Virus record (IMG/VR): IMGVR_UViG_3300027714_000106
Location: 1 to 26,201 of that record
DNA from: a virus
Direction: 5' to 3' (one strand)
Length of the DNA stretch: 26,201 nt
Part shown: positions 6,802-15,400 of the stretch, in pieces
Numbering within the stretch: the first letter of the stretch is position 1
Layout: each line of letters opens with the position of its first letter
Translations under genes and position numbers: made by a program
The notes under the pieces: model-generated
The model's input: only the letters and a program-made list of their open reading frames with translations
The model's database searches: none
Told to the model about the DNA's origin: nothing

Positions 6802-7245
6802 ATGAAAATATCAGAAAAAGGTTTAGATTTAATTAAGTTTTACGAAGGTTGCGAATACAACGCATACAAATGTGCAGCTGGTGTTTTAACAATAGGTTAC
6901 GGACATACCAAAGGTGTTAAAGAAGGAGACCTAATAACTCAACAAGAAGCTGATGCTTTATTGCTACACGAGATGGATGAATACGAAGGCTACATTAATA
7001 ATATGGTTACTGTTGATTTAGAACAAAATCAGTTCGATGCTCTTGTTTCATGGGTTTTTAATTTAGGCTCCTCGAACCTATCCTCCAGCACTCTTTTGAA
7101 AAAAATAAATAACAAAGAATTTGATGCTGTTCCTGAACAAATAAAGCGTTGGAATAAAGCAGGTGGAAAGGTTCTTGATGGGTTAATTAAAAGAAGAAAT
7201 AGCGAAGCCTTGTTGTTTGAAGGCAAAGAATGGGGTAAAGTTTGA
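6802..7245 (+). CDS. endolysin, GH24 lysozyme (muramidase)
   Basis: A 147-residue glycoside hydrolase family 24 lysozyme that cleaves the glycan strand of peptidoglycan during lysis. The N-terminus holds the E-x8-C-x5-T catalytic pattern (E in FYEGCEYNAYKC, then AAGVLTIGYGHT). The Cys variant of the E-D/C-T triad occurs in several phage lysozymes. Later conserved blocks are QNQFDALVSWVFNLG, RWNKAGGKVLDGLIKRR and a C-terminal EALLFEG. ATG 6802 is preceded by GAGGA at a good distance. An in-frame ATG at 6739 with its own AAAGAGG would add 21 residues (see findings). It lies five bases after the outer spanin stop. Confidence 0.92.
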   Translation: MKISEKGLDLIKFYEGCEYNAYKCAAGVLTIGYGHTKGVKEGDLITQQEADALLLHEMDEYEGYINNMVTVDLEQNQFDALVSWVFNLGSSNLSSSTLLKKINNKEFDAVPEQIKRWNKAGGKVLDGLIKRRNSEALLFEGKEWGKV

Positions 7246-7247
7246 AA

Positions 7248-7305
7248 GACATGCTAGTTTGTGGATATTCACGAAATATCTCCTCTCTCTCTTCAAACAC
7301 ATGTC
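7248..7305 (+). ncRNA. three-part stem-loop in the terL leader
   Basis: Nested complementary segments form one elongated stem: GACATG (7248-7253) with CATGTC (7300-7305); GTTTG (7257-7261) with CAAAC (7294-7298); GATATT (7264-7269) with AATATC (7275-7280) around loop CACGA. A pyrimidine-rich bulge TCCTCTCTCTCTT separates the inner stem from the second on the 3' side. There is no following U-run, so it is not a standard terminator. It lies directly after the endolysin stop. It may be a transcript-processing or regulatory element; the class is unknown. Confidence 0.5.
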
Positions 7306-7306
7306 A

Positions 7307-7350
7307 TGGAGGGTCAACAGCCTTTTATGTGCATAGCAGTTGGCTCTCCA
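7307..7350 (+). promoter_or_regulatory. 12-bp hairpin just upstream of terL
   Basis: TGGAGGGTCAAC (7307-7318) pairs with GTTGGCTCTCCA (7339-7350) over 12 positions, two of them G-U pairs, around a 20-base loop. The G-U pairs are stable only in RNA of the + strand. The 5' arm contains the only strong ribosome-binding sequence in this leader (GGAGGG, 7308-7313), so folding would hide it. The hairpin ends four bases before terL ATG 7355 and has no U-run. Translational control of terL is the simplest reading; a DNA packaging site next to terL is an alternative. Confidence 0.6.
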
Positions 7351-7362
7351 CCTAATGCTTGA
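7327..7362 (+). CDS. possible 11-codon leader peptide overlapping the terL start
   Basis: ATG 7327 opens the frame MCIAVGSPPNA and stops at TGA 7360-7362, eight bases beyond the start of the terL ATG. It lies in the hairpin loop and 3' arm, with GGAGGG 13 bases upstream, which is rather far. terL has no ribosome-binding site of its own, so coupling through this short frame is plausible. Such short frames also arise by chance. Confidence 0.25.
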   Translation: MCIAVGSPPNA

Positions 7363-8839
7363 TTTAGAACAAATAAAGTCTTTTGATGTCTTATCTAAGG
7401 ATGAGCAGATAGAAGCACTTAAACTTATGCAGAGATGGAAGAATCTTAATGCTAGAGAAAGATGTAGAGATGACTTTTTAGAATTTGTTAAGTTTCATTG
7501 GGAAGGCTTTATTATGGGTAGACACCATAAGATATTAGCTGAAAAACTAAACCGTATAGCACAAGGCAAATGTAAAAGACTTATGGTTATGTTGCCACCT
7601 AGACACTCTAAATCAGAATTTGCATCAACCTATTTTCCTGCATGGATGATGGGACTAAATCCAAGTTTAAAAATTATACAAGCAACCCACACGGCAGAAT
7701 TAGCAGTAAGATTTGGTCGTAGAGTTCGTAACATTATTGATAGCGAAGAATACCAAACGGTTTTTCCTGATATAAGCCTATCGGGAGATAACAAATCAGC
7801 AGGTCGTTGGACCACTGACGATGGTGGTGAAGCTTTCTATTCAGGAGTAGGTGGTGCTATTACAGGTCGTGGTGCTGATTTACTTATCATTGATGACCCA
7901 CATTCAGAACAAGATGCTATGTCACCTACTGCTATGGATGCAGCTTGGGAATGGTATACATCAGGACCTAGGCAGCGTTTACAGCCCGGTGGAACTATAG
8001 TTCTTGTTATGACTCGTTGGAGTACAAAAGACTTAGCAGGTAGGCTATTAAAAAGACAATCAGAAACACATGCTGACCAGTGGGAAGTCGTAGAATTTCC
8101 TGCAATTATGCCTGACACTGATGAGCCTTTATGGGGTGAGTTCTGGAAGAAAGAAGAACTATTATCAGTAAAAGCATCATTACCAATATCAAAATGGAAC
8201 GCACAGTGGTTGCAAAATCCTACAGCGGAAAGTGGCTCTATTGTCAAAAGAGACTGGTGGCAGATATGGGAAAAAGAAGGAATACCAAAGTGTGAGTGTA
8301 TTATCCAAAGTTACGATACAGCTTTTAGCGCAAAAGAAACTGCCGACTATTCTGCAATAACTACATGGGGAATCTTTGACCCTGAAGATGGTGGTGAAAA
8401 TGCTGTCATTTTATTAGATGCAAGTAGACATAGAGTTGATTTTCCTGAGCTAAAAAAATTAGCCTTAGAAGAGTATAAATACTGGGAGCCTGATATTGTC
8501 TTGATTGAAGCAAAAGCAAGTGGAACACCACTAACGCAAGAGTTAAGAAAGATAGGTATACCCGTACAGTCTTACTCTCCAAGTAGAGGACAGGACAAGG
8601 TGGCAAGAATGAACTCTATTGCACCTATGTTTGAAAGTGGTATGGTATATGCAACAGAAGACGCTTTTGCAGAAGAGGTTATAGAAGAATTAGCAGCTTT
8701 TCCATTTGGTGAACACGATGACTTTTGTGATTCATCTACTATGGCTTTGATGCGAATTAGACAAGGTGGGTTGATTGAATTGAAGAATGATTACGAGGAT
8801 GAAGTGTCATTTGACAGAAAGGCATTAACATATTATTAA
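7355..8839 (+). CDS. terL: terminase large subunit
   Basis: A 494-residue DNA-packaging motor ATPase and nuclease. The ATPase domain has Walker A PPRHSKSE (81-88), Walker B LLIIDDP (176-182) and the motif VMTRWSTKDL. The RNase H-like nuclease domain shows its acidic residues: D321 (QSYDTAFS), E385 (IVLIEAKASG) and D455/D456 (HDDFCDSS). The motor drives DNA into proheads through the portal, encoded next. ATG 7355 is preferred to an in-frame TTG at 7340, which is buried in the leader hairpin. Neither has a clear Shine-Dalgarno. No small terminase gene was recognised in the window. Confidence 0.95.
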   Translation: MLDLEQIKSFDVLSKDEQIEALKLMQRWKNLNARERCRDDFLEFVKFHWEGFIMGRHHKILAEKLNRIAQGKCKRLMVMLPPRHSKSEFASTYFPAWMMGLNPSLKIIQATHTAELAVRFGRRVRNIIDSEEYQTVFPDISLSGDNKSAGRWTTDDGGEAFYSGVGGAITGRGADLLIIDDPHSEQDAMSPTAMDAAWEWYTSGPRQRLQPGGTIVLVMTRWSTKDLAGRLLKRQSETHADQWEVVEFPAIMPDTDEPLWGEFWKKEELLSVKASLPISKWNAQWLQNPTAESGSIVKRDWWQIWEKEGIPKCECIIQSYDTAFSAKETADYSAITTWGIFDPEDGGENAVILLDASRHRVDFPELKKLALEEYKYWEPDIVLIEAKASGTPLTQELRKIGIPVQSYSPSRGQDKVARMNSIAPMFESGMVYATEDAFAEEVIEELAAFPFGEHDDFCDSSTMALMRIRQGGLIELKNDYEDEVSFDRKALTYY

Positions 8840-8862
8840 TTTTATGGATATAATAGAAAACT

Positions 8863-11364
8863 ATGGCAATAGATAGACAACTAGGTACTGAAAACAATCC
8901 TGACATAATAGACCAAACTAAGTCTGTTGATGTTGGCGTGGATGAATTTAATATAGAAGCTCCGGAGCAAACCTTTGATGAATCAATGATTGATTCTATG
9001 GAAATTAACATTGGAGATGATGTTATTAGTTTTGATGAGCCAATGGAAGAACCACAAGAAGAGATACCATTTGATGCCAATTTGGTTGATTACATAGACG
9101 AATCAGTTTTAGGTAGCATCTCATCACAGCTTATTAATGCTGTAGAAAACGATAAAGAATCAAGAAAAGAATGGGAAAAAACATACACTGACGGTCTGAA
9201 ATACTTAGGAATGAGGTTTGACGAGCAGAGAAGTACACCTTTTGAAGGCTCTAGTGGTGTCATACATCCTATACTCGCAGAAGCAGTTACTCAGTTCCAA
9301 GCACAAGCCTATAAAGAACTTTTACCGTCACAAGGACCTGTAAAAACACAGATTATTGGTCAGAGAGACATGAACACAGAAATGCAAGCTCAAAGAGTTT
9401 GTGAGTTTATGAACTACTACATCATGAACGAAATGCCTGAATATGACCCCGATTTAGACCAATTATTGTTCTATCTACCATTGTCAGGTAGTGCATTTAA
9501 GAAAGTTTATTACGATGCAGCAAAAAACAGACCTGTATCAAAATTTATACCTGCTGAAGATATATTGGTTCCTTACGAGGCAACTGACCTATTAGGAGCA
9601 GAGAGAGTGACGCATATAGTGTCAATGAGCAGTAATGAGGTTAGGAAATTACAGCTTACTGGTTTCTATGCTGATGTAGAGTTACAAGACAACGAAACTA
9701 TTGTTCGTGACAATATATCTAAAGAAATAGACAAAATACAGGGTGTAGAGCCTGATTACACAGGTGACGAGCAGAGAAAATTGTATGAAATACATACAGT
9801 TGCAGAAATAGAAGGCTTTGAAGATTTAGATGATGAGGGCGAACCAACAGGTTTAAAAATACCTTATATCATCACAATAGACGATTCTTCACAGAAAATA
9901 CTCTCTATTAGAAGAAACTATGAGCCTGAAGACCCATTAAGAAACAAGATAAATTACTTTGTACAATACAAGTTTTTACCGGGATTAGGCTTCTATGGAT
10001 TAGGTTTATCACACATGATTGGTGGCTTATCCAAGGCATCTACATCTATATTAAGACAATTAATCGATGCAGGTACTTTAAGCAACTTACCAGCAGGTTT
10101 TAAAGCTAGAGGCATAAGAATTAGAGATGAAGCCTCACCACTACAGCCGGGTGAATTTAGAGATGTTGATGCTCCCGGTGGTGCATTAAAAGATTCTTTA
10201 ATGCCATTACCGTATAAAGAGCCAAGTAGTGTTTTATTCAGCTTGCTTGGATTATTAGTTGAATCAGGCAAAAGATTTGCATCTATAGCTGATATGAATA
10301 TTGGCGACAGCAATGCAGCTATGCCAGTAGGAACAACAGTAGCCTTATTAGAAAAAGGCACAAAGGTAATGAGTGCTATTCATAAAAGATTGCACTATGC
10401 ACAAAAAAATGAATTTAAAATATTAGCAAGAGTATTCCAAGAGTTCCTACCTCCTGTATATCCATACGAGACAGGTTCTGGTGCTAAAGAAGTAAAGATT
10501 GAAGATTTTGACAGAAAGGTTGATGTAATACCTGTATCTGACCCAAACATCTTCTCTATGAGCCAAAGAGTTATTATGGCTCAAGAGCTATTAACAATGG
10601 TGCAATCTAATCCTGAACTACATGGACCACAAGGTATTTATGAAGCATACAGAAGAATGTATGCAGCTTTAGGTGTAGATAACATTGAAACATTACTAAT
10701 GCCACCAGCTGACAATACTCCAAAACCAATAGATGTAGGTACGGAAAACAGTGGATTATTACAAGGTCTTCCTGCACAAGCTTTTGCTGAACAGAACCAT
10801 GAAGCACATGTAGAGGCACATAAAACATTGTTTTTAACACAGGCTGTACAAATGAATCCACAACTGCAATCTATAATAATTGCACACTGTATGCAGCATT
10901 TACAATTTATTGCTAGTAAAAGGGCAGAACAAGAAATACCACCTGAAGTGCAACAACAGATACAAGAATCTAATCAACAGTTGCAACAGTTGCCTCCACA
11001 AGAACAACAAGCATTACAACAGCAGATACAGAGCATTATAGAAACTTTCAGCTCTCCAATACTGGCTGAATTATCACAAGAATTTTTATCTTCGGTTCAA
11101 CCTCCACAACAACAAGACCCTCTAGTAGCTATAAGAGAACAGGAACTAGGCTTGCGTGATAAAGAGATTGATATGAAGGATAAACAATTTATGGCTAAAG
11201 AAGAACAAGATGCCATGGAAAGAGGAACTGAGCTTCAACTACAGCAACAAAAAGCTGACCAACAAGCCATGATTGGCAATGAGAAAAATGACATTGCTAA
11301 ACAAAGACTGGCACAACAAGCTGAGTTAAAATTAATAGACCTACAAGCGAGGATGAACAAATGA
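8863..11364 (+). CDS. portal protein
   Basis: An 833-residue portal, a size typical of podovirus-type portals (P22-like). After an acidic N-terminus (1-75), the core carries features seen in such portals: FEGSSGVIHPILAEAVTQFQ, YIMNEMPEYDPDLDQLLFYL, LSGSAFKKVYYD, and a YGLGLSHMIGGLSKA helix segment. The C-terminal 200 residues are Gln-rich and helical, with QQQ runs and a charged coiled coil, consistent with an extended barrel. The portal forms a 12-fold ring at one capsid vertex for DNA entry and exit. It sits 23 bases after terL and overlaps the next gene by four bases. Confidence 0.92.
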   Translation: MAIDRQLGTENNPDIIDQTKSVDVGVDEFNIEAPEQTFDESMIDSMEINIGDDVISFDEPMEEPQEEIPFDANLVDYIDESVLGSISSQLINAVENDKESRKEWEKTYTDGLKYLGMRFDEQRSTPFEGSSGVIHPILAEAVTQFQAQAYKELLPSQGPVKTQIIGQRDMNTEMQAQRVCEFMNYYIMNEMPEYDPDLDQLLFYLPLSGSAFKKVYYDAAKNRPVSKFIPAEDILVPYEATDLLGAERVTHIVSMSSNEVRKLQLTGFYADVELQDNETIVRDNISKEIDKIQGVEPDYTGDEQRKLYEIHTVAEIEGFEDLDDEGEPTGLKIPYIITIDDSSQKILSIRRNYEPEDPLRNKINYFVQYKFLPGLGFYGLGLSHMIGGLSKASTSILRQLIDAGTLSNLPAGFKARGIRIRDEASPLQPGEFRDVDAPGGALKDSLMPLPYKEPSSVLFSLLGLLVESGKRFASIADMNIGDSNAAMPVGTTVALLEKGTKVMSAIHKRLHYAQKNEFKILARVFQEFLPPVYPYETGSGAKEVKIEDFDRKVDVIPVSDPNIFSMSQRVIMAQELLTMVQSNPELHGPQGIYEAYRRMYAALGVDNIETLLMPPADNTPKPIDVGTENSGLLQGLPAQAFAEQNHEAHVEAHKTLFLTQAVQMNPQLQSIIIAHCMQHLQFIASKRAEQEIPPEVQQQIQESNQQLQQLPPQEQQALQQQIQSIIETFSSPILAELSQEFLSSVQPPQQQDPLVAIREQELGLRDKEIDMKDKQFMAKEEQDAMERGTELQLQQQKADQQAMIGNEKNDIAKQRLAQQAELKLIDLQARMNK

Positions 11365-11615
11365 CAAGTTCAATAAACGAAAAAAGAATAGAAAATATAA
11401 AAATACAGAAATCTGAAGAAAAGATAGCTGAACTAAGAATCCAAAATGCTGAAACCATGCTAGAAAAAATACTAGAAATATCACCTGAAGAAATGGAAGA
11501 AGTAGTTAAGGTAAAAAAAGAGAAAGAAAAAGTGGTCAAAAAAAAGACCGTAGATAAGAAGGTTACACCTGAAAAAGCTACAAGTAAAAAAACTAAAACA
11601 AAAAAAACTAAATAG
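11361..11615 (+). CDS. small Lys/Glu-rich protein
   Basis: An 84-residue highly charged protein. Residues 5-60 are predicted helical coiled coil (IENIKIQKSEEKIAELRIQN), and the tail is a Lys/Thr-rich run ending KTKKTK. Its ATG overlaps the portal stop (ATGA), so translation is coupled to the portal. The basic disordered tail could bind DNA or the capsid interior, as for other small basic proteins of this phage. The family is not recognised. Confidence 0.7.
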   Translation: MTSSINEKRIENIKIQKSEEKIAELRIQNAETMLEKILEISPEEMEEVVKVKKEKEKVVKKKTVDKKVTPEKATSKKTKTKKTK

Positions 11616-11624
11616 GAGAAAACA

Positions 11625-11789
11625 ATGAAAGCAAAAACTTCCATAAAGATAAAAGGACAAGGAAGCATACCTTTATCACAACCAAAGAAAGTTACAGTGG
11701 ATGCACCACATAAACCGGGTTATGGCAAAGGAGTGAGCAGAGGCAAAGGAGCTGCTCTTCGAGGAAATAAATTTAACGGCATATTCTAA
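11625..11789 (+). CDS. 54-residue basic phage protein
   Basis: A short gene with TAGGAG upstream of ATG 11625, lying between two coupled genes. The product ends PGYGKGVSRGKGAALRGNKF followed by NGIF. A Gly/Arg-rich tail of the RGxGAAxRGxxFxGIF type is one I recall from small proteins near portal genes of marine phages. It is basic, with no membrane segment. A virion or DNA-associated role is inferred. Confidence 0.7.
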   Translation: MKAKTSIKIKGQGSIPLSQPKKVTVDAPHKPGYGKGVSRGKGAALRGNKFNGIF

Positions 11790-11792
11790 ATT

Positions 11793-11993
11793 ATGGATAA
11801 ATATGATTTTATTCATGTGGTCCGTAGAGATTTAGATGAAAGGTTAGAACAAATAAGAGATATCTTAATGTCTAATGGCATTGCAGATATGGAAAAATAT
11901 CAATTTTTAATGGGAGAAATTTCTGCATTATCCTATATTCATGATAAGATAAAAGAACACTTACATGAAAAAGGAGAGATTGATGAAAAGTGA
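11793..11993 (+). CDS. small helical protein of the portal region
   Basis: A 66-residue acidic/basic helical protein (RDLDERLEQIRDILMSNGIA and MGEISALSYIHDKIKEHL). It starts three bases after the preceding stop, and its 3' end overlaps the GroES-like gene by 11 bases. The pattern of two amphipathic helices suggests a small oligomer. Its position between portal and scaffold genes suggests a head-assembly accessory; nothing more specific can be seen. Confidence 0.7.
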   Translation: MDKYDFIHVVRRDLDERLEQIRDILMSNGIADMEKYQFLMGEISALSYIHDKIKEHLHEKGEIDEK

Positions 11994-12435
11994 AAAGAAG
12001 AAAGATATTGAGATAGAGCAAGAAGATACTATTAATTTAGATAAAGCTTTTGTTGAAGAAGACACTAGAGTTTTAGACCCTAGCCTTTTAGACAAAAACA
12101 TTCTTGAAAGGATGCCTCAACCAACAGGTTGGCGTTTATTGGTATTGCCTTACAAAGGTAAGGGAGTATCAGAAGGTGGAATCCAATTAGTAAAGGAAAC
12201 CATTGATAGAGAAACCCTAGCAACTGTTGTTGCCTATGTTGTAGCCATGGGTCCTGACTGCTATAAAGACAAAAAAAGATTTGAGTCTCCGTGGTGTGAA
12301 AAAGGAAGATGGATATTAATCGGTAGATATGCAGGTTCTAGGTTTAGGTTAGCTGATGAAAGCGAAGTTAGAATTATAAATGATGACGAAGTCATAGCTA
12401 CTATTTTAAACCCTGACGATATTGTTTCAGTATAA
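11983..12435 (+). CDS. GroES-like co-chaperonin
   Basis: A 150-residue protein with an acidic extension (1-45), then a Cpn10 fold: PTGWRLLVLPYKGKGVSEGG (family start and mobile loop region), IQLVKETIDRETLATVVAYV (strand pairing), VAMGPDCY, KGRWILIGRYAGSRFRL and VRIINDDEVIATI, matching GroES GKYAGTEVK and EDDILAVI blocks. Phage co-chaperonins such as T4 gp31 replace GroES on host GroEL to fold capsid proteins. Its place between portal and capsid genes fits that role. ATG 11983 is chosen because AAGGAG (11971-11976) lies six bases upstream; an in-frame ATG 11965 precedes it. Confidence 0.88.
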   Translation: MKSEKKKDIEIEQEDTINLDKAFVEEDTRVLDPSLLDKNILERMPQPTGWRLLVLPYKGKGVSEGGIQLVKETIDRETLATVVAYVVAMGPDCYKDKKRFESPWCEKGRWILIGRYAGSRFRLADESEVRIINDDEVIATILNPDDIVSV

Positions 12436-12446
12436 GGAGTATTTAT

Positions 12447-13385
12447 ATGGAAGAAATTAATAAAGAAAATCAGGTTCAAGTAGAAGAGGAACTTATTATA
12501 GATGTAGTAGATACACCTATGGAAGATGGTAACTCCGAAACAGTCGTAACCAACTCAGGTGGTGATGATGAACTAGATAAATACACTAAAGGTGTATCAA
12601 AAAGAATAAACAAGTTAAATGACAAAATAAGGGAAGCTGAGATTAGAGCAAGCGAAGCTGAACATAAGTACAATCATTTATCTACTGAGTATTCAGCAGT
12701 AAAAAACAGAGCTAGTGTCCTAGACAAAAGTTATACTGAAGAATATGAAAACAGAGTAAAATCTCAAAGACAACAAGCAGAAGACTTATATAGAAAAGCA
12801 AGGGAGACCAATGACCCTGACTTAGAAGTAAAAAGCGTTGAGTTGTTGAATAAAGTATCTTTAGAAGAGGAAAGAGTAAGATTGGCTAAAGTTCAGTTGC
12901 AACAGCAACAAGAACAAACTTTCCAAAGCCAACCTCAACAAAGAGTGCAAAATACACAACAGCAAGTAAACACTGCACCTAAGCCTGATACTAAAGCAGT
13001 TGAATGGCAACAAGGTAATGACTGGTTCCAGAAGGATAGAGTCAAAACATATACTGCAATGGGTATTCACGAGGACCTAATAAACGAAGGTTTTGATGGT
13101 GCTGATAATGAGTATTACGAAGAATTGGACAAAAGAATGACAAAGGTTTATCCTGACTTAAGGAAACAACCTGAAGGCGTTTCAAAAGATGCTAACTCAT
13201 CTGTGCAAAGAGTTGCATCTGCTTCCACTGGAAGCCGTCAAGGAACACAAGTTAAGAGAAGCGGTATTAAGATTAATTCTAACCATGCTTCAGTGAAAAG
13301 TAACCTGAAGCCGTACGGGATGACGCAACAAGAGTGGCTGAAACGAGTAGGTAAAGAAATAGTGAAAATTGAAGGAGCAAAATAA
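12447..13385 (+). CDS. scaffolding protein candidate
   Basis: A 312-residue acidic, mostly helical protein with AAGGAG upstream of the start. A disordered acidic N-terminus (1-45) leads to a coiled coil (about 50-155), a Gln-rich linker (148-180) and a basic C-terminus (250-312) that could bind the capsid protein. This is the general layout of capsid scaffolds in podovirus-type phages, and the gene lies between portal and major capsid protein. The call rests on composition and location, not on a recognised motif. Confidence 0.75.
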   Translation: MEEINKENQVQVEEELIIDVVDTPMEDGNSETVVTNSGGDDELDKYTKGVSKRINKLNDKIREAEIRASEAEHKYNHLSTEYSAVKNRASVLDKSYTEEYENRVKSQRQQAEDLYRKARETNDPDLEVKSVELLNKVSLEEERVRLAKVQLQQQQEQTFQSQPQQRVQNTQQQVNTAPKPDTKAVEWQQGNDWFQKDRVKTYTAMGIHEDLINEGFDGADNEYYEELDKRMTKVYPDLRKQPEGVSKDANSSVQRVASASTGSRQGTQVKRSGIKINSNHASVKSNLKPYGMTQQEWLKRVGKEIVKIEGAK

Positions 13386-13861
13386 TGGATTTAGATGCAA
13401 TTGAAAATGTAACACGCGAATCTCGTGACGAAGAGCAACACGATAAAAAAGCTAGAAGAAAACCATGGCAGCCTGCAAGGATGCTTGAAACTCCAACCCC
13501 ACCCGAAGGTTATCAATACCGATGGATAAGGTCAGAGTATGTAGGAATCGAAGACAGAAACAATGTTTCTGCTAGAATGAGAGAAGGATGGGAATTTGTC
13601 CGTGAGGACGAGATACCTGATTTCCCTTTACCTACTATTGAGCATGGAAGACACGCAGGAGTCATATCAGTAGGTGGATTGATATTAGCAAAAATACCCT
13701 TAGAAACTGTAGCCGAAAGAAATGAACATTATAAAAATCGAAATGTGCAACAGAACGATGCACTAGACAATACAATGTTTAATGAATTGGATGGCAACAA
13801 TAGATATGTTAAGTATAATTCTGATAGACAATCTAAAGTATCATTTGGTAAAAAAAGGTAG
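13385..13861 (+). CDS. putative head-assembly/virion protein
   Basis: A 158-residue protein with a charged N-terminus (DEEQHDKKARRKPWQP) and a central block of YQYRWIRSEYVGIEDRNNVS and MREGWEFVREDEIPDFPLP. That block is familiar from conserved proteins beside scaffold genes of marine podoviruses. There is no signal peptide or membrane segment. It overlaps the scaffold stop by one base (TAATG). The function is unknown; head assembly is inferred from position. Confidence 0.7.
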   Translation: MDLDAIENVTRESRDEEQHDKKARRKPWQPARMLETPTPPEGYQYRWIRSEYVGIEDRNNVSARMREGWEFVREDEIPDFPLPTIEHGRHAGVISVGGLILAKIPLETVAERNEHYKNRNVQQNDALDNTMFNELDGNNRYVKYNSDRQSKVSFGKKR

Positions 13862-13868
13862 ATAAATT

Positions 13869-14453
13869 ATGGCGAATAAAGACGCTTCATTTGGTCTAAA
13901 GCCTGTAAGAATGATGGGTGGCTCACCCTATTCAGGCGGACAAAGCCGTTATAGAATTGCTGCTAACTACGGAACTAGCATTTTTCAAGGAGACTTGGTT
14001 ATGCAGGTAACTGGCGGTGGTGTAGAAATACACGCTGACGGTGGAACTGTTCCAATAGTTGGTGTATTCAACGGTTGTATGTTCACGGACCCAACAACAA
14101 AAGAGCAAAAATTTAGTAATTATTACCCTGCAAGCACGAACGCTTCAGACTTAATTGCTTTTATACACGATGACCCTAATACGGTCTTCGAAATTCAAGC
14201 TGACGCTACTTTCCCAGTAGCTGATTTACTTGGTAACTTTGACATAGTCTATACAAATGCAGGAAGCACCTTTACAGGTATTTCAGGAGCAGAGTTAGAT
14301 GTCACAACAGGTGCAACTACAGCAGGTTTGCCGCTAAAAGCTATTGACATAAGTCAAGACCCTGATAATTCAGATGTCGCTTCAGCAAACACTAATGTTT
14401 TATGCGTAATTCAAAATCACATCTGCGGTCAAAAAGGCGCAGGTTTAGCATAA
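13869..14453 (+). CDS. putative capsid decoration or head protein
   Basis: A 194-residue protein rich in Gly, Thr and Ala with beta-type blocks (YRIAANYGTSIFQGDLVMQV, VPIVGVFNGCMFTDPTT). The sequence around FQGDLVM...GGTVPIVGVFNG suggests a trimeric beta-barrel or decoration fold, as in capsid-stabilising proteins. It sits immediately before the major capsid protein candidate with a 7-base gap after the preceding gene. Cys residues occur near the C-terminus (VLCVIQNHICG). Role is inferred from position and composition. Confidence 0.7.
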   Translation: MANKDASFGLKPVRMMGGSPYSGGQSRYRIAANYGTSIFQGDLVMQVTGGGVEIHADGGTVPIVGVFNGCMFTDPTTKEQKFSNYYPASTNASDLIAFIHDDPNTVFEIQADATFPVADLLGNFDIVYTNAGSTFTGISGAELDVTTGATTAGLPLKAIDISQDPDNSDVASANTNVLCVIQNHICGQKGAGLA

Positions 14454-14464
14454 GGAGTAATTAG

Positions 14465-15382
14465 ATGGCTATAAGTAGGTCGCAATTAGCGAAAGAATTA
14501 GAACCCGGTCTAAATGCACTTTTTGGACTTGAATATGATGAGAACAAAGAAGAATACAAAGAACTTTACTCTATAGAAGACTCTGAAAGAGCTTTTGAAG
14601 AAGAAGTATTAGTAGTCGGATTTGGTGCAGCTCCTGTCAAAGAAGAAGGTGCAGGCGTTAGCTTTGATAACGCTTCAGAAGGTTATACTGCAAGATATAC
14701 ACACGAAACTGTGGCTCTTGCTTTCTCACTAACTGAAGAAGCAATTGAAGATAACCTGTATGACCAATTAGGTAGAAGATATACAAAAGCATTGGCTCGT
14801 TCAATGCAACATACCAAAGAAGTAAAAGGAGCCAATGTATTAAATAATGCATTTAACTCTAGTTTTGCTATTGGAGACGGACAGCAATTGATTTCCACAG
14901 CTCACCCTTTAGCGGGTGGTGGAACAGCGCGTAACAGAGCTGCAACAATGGCTGACTTGAATGAAACTTCTCTTGAAGATAATATAATCGATATATCAAC
15001 ATTTGTTGACGACAGAAATCTAACTATTGCAGTTAGACCTGATAAATTAATCGTTCCACCACAATTAACTTTTGTGGCTGATAGACTTTTAAACACAACA
15101 GGTAGAGTTGGCACATCAGATAATGATATTAACTCGATTAAGAATCAATCTTCAATGCCTAACGGTTTCTCAGTAAATCATTATCTAAATGACCCGGATG
15201 CATATTTCATTATGACATCGGTTAATTCAGATGGTGAAGGACTAAAAATGTTCAATAGAACAGGAATGGAAACTACAATGGAACCTGAATTTTCAACAGG
15301 TAACATTAGGTATAGAGCTAGAGAAAGATACTCATTTGGTGTCTCTAACTGGCGTGGAGTGTTTGGTTCCCAAGGAGCTTAA
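14465..15382 (+). CDS. major capsid protein candidate
   Basis: A 305-residue protein with AAGGAG nine bases upstream of the ATG. The sequence looks like an HK97-fold capsid protein: N-terminal helical part, a long helix near FSLTEEAIEDNLYDQLGRRY and TKALARSMQHTKE, and a C-terminal segment RYRARERYSFGVSNWRGVFG typical of capsid C-termini. Its size, its place at the end of the packaging/head run, and the strong terminator just after it all fit a highly expressed capsid gene. An exact family match cannot be tested here. Confidence 0.8.
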   Translation: MAISRSQLAKELEPGLNALFGLEYDENKEEYKELYSIEDSERAFEEEVLVVGFGAAPVKEEGAGVSFDNASEGYTARYTHETVALAFSLTEEAIEDNLYDQLGRRYTKALARSMQHTKEVKGANVLNNAFNSSFAIGDGQQLISTAHPLAGGGTARNRAATMADLNETSLEDNIIDISTFVDDRNLTIAVRPDKLIVPPQLTFVADRLLNTTGRVGTSDNDINSIKNQSSMPNGFSVNHYLNDPDAYFIMTSVNSDGEGLKMFNRTGMETTMEPEFSTGNIRYRARERYSFGVSNWRGVFGSQGA

Positions 15383-15400
15383 CGGTTCTTCAAACCAACT

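Noticed and set aside
7248-7350. Intrinsic terminator, tRNA, tmRNA or known riboswitch in the terL leader.
   Set aside because: No U-run follows either hairpin, no cloverleaf or CCA pattern fits, and no riboswitch consensus that I know is matched.
7340-7354. TTG at 7340 as the terL start.
   Set aside because: It lies in the 3' arm of a hairpin and has no ribosome-binding site. The ATG at 7355 gives a normal terminase N-terminus.
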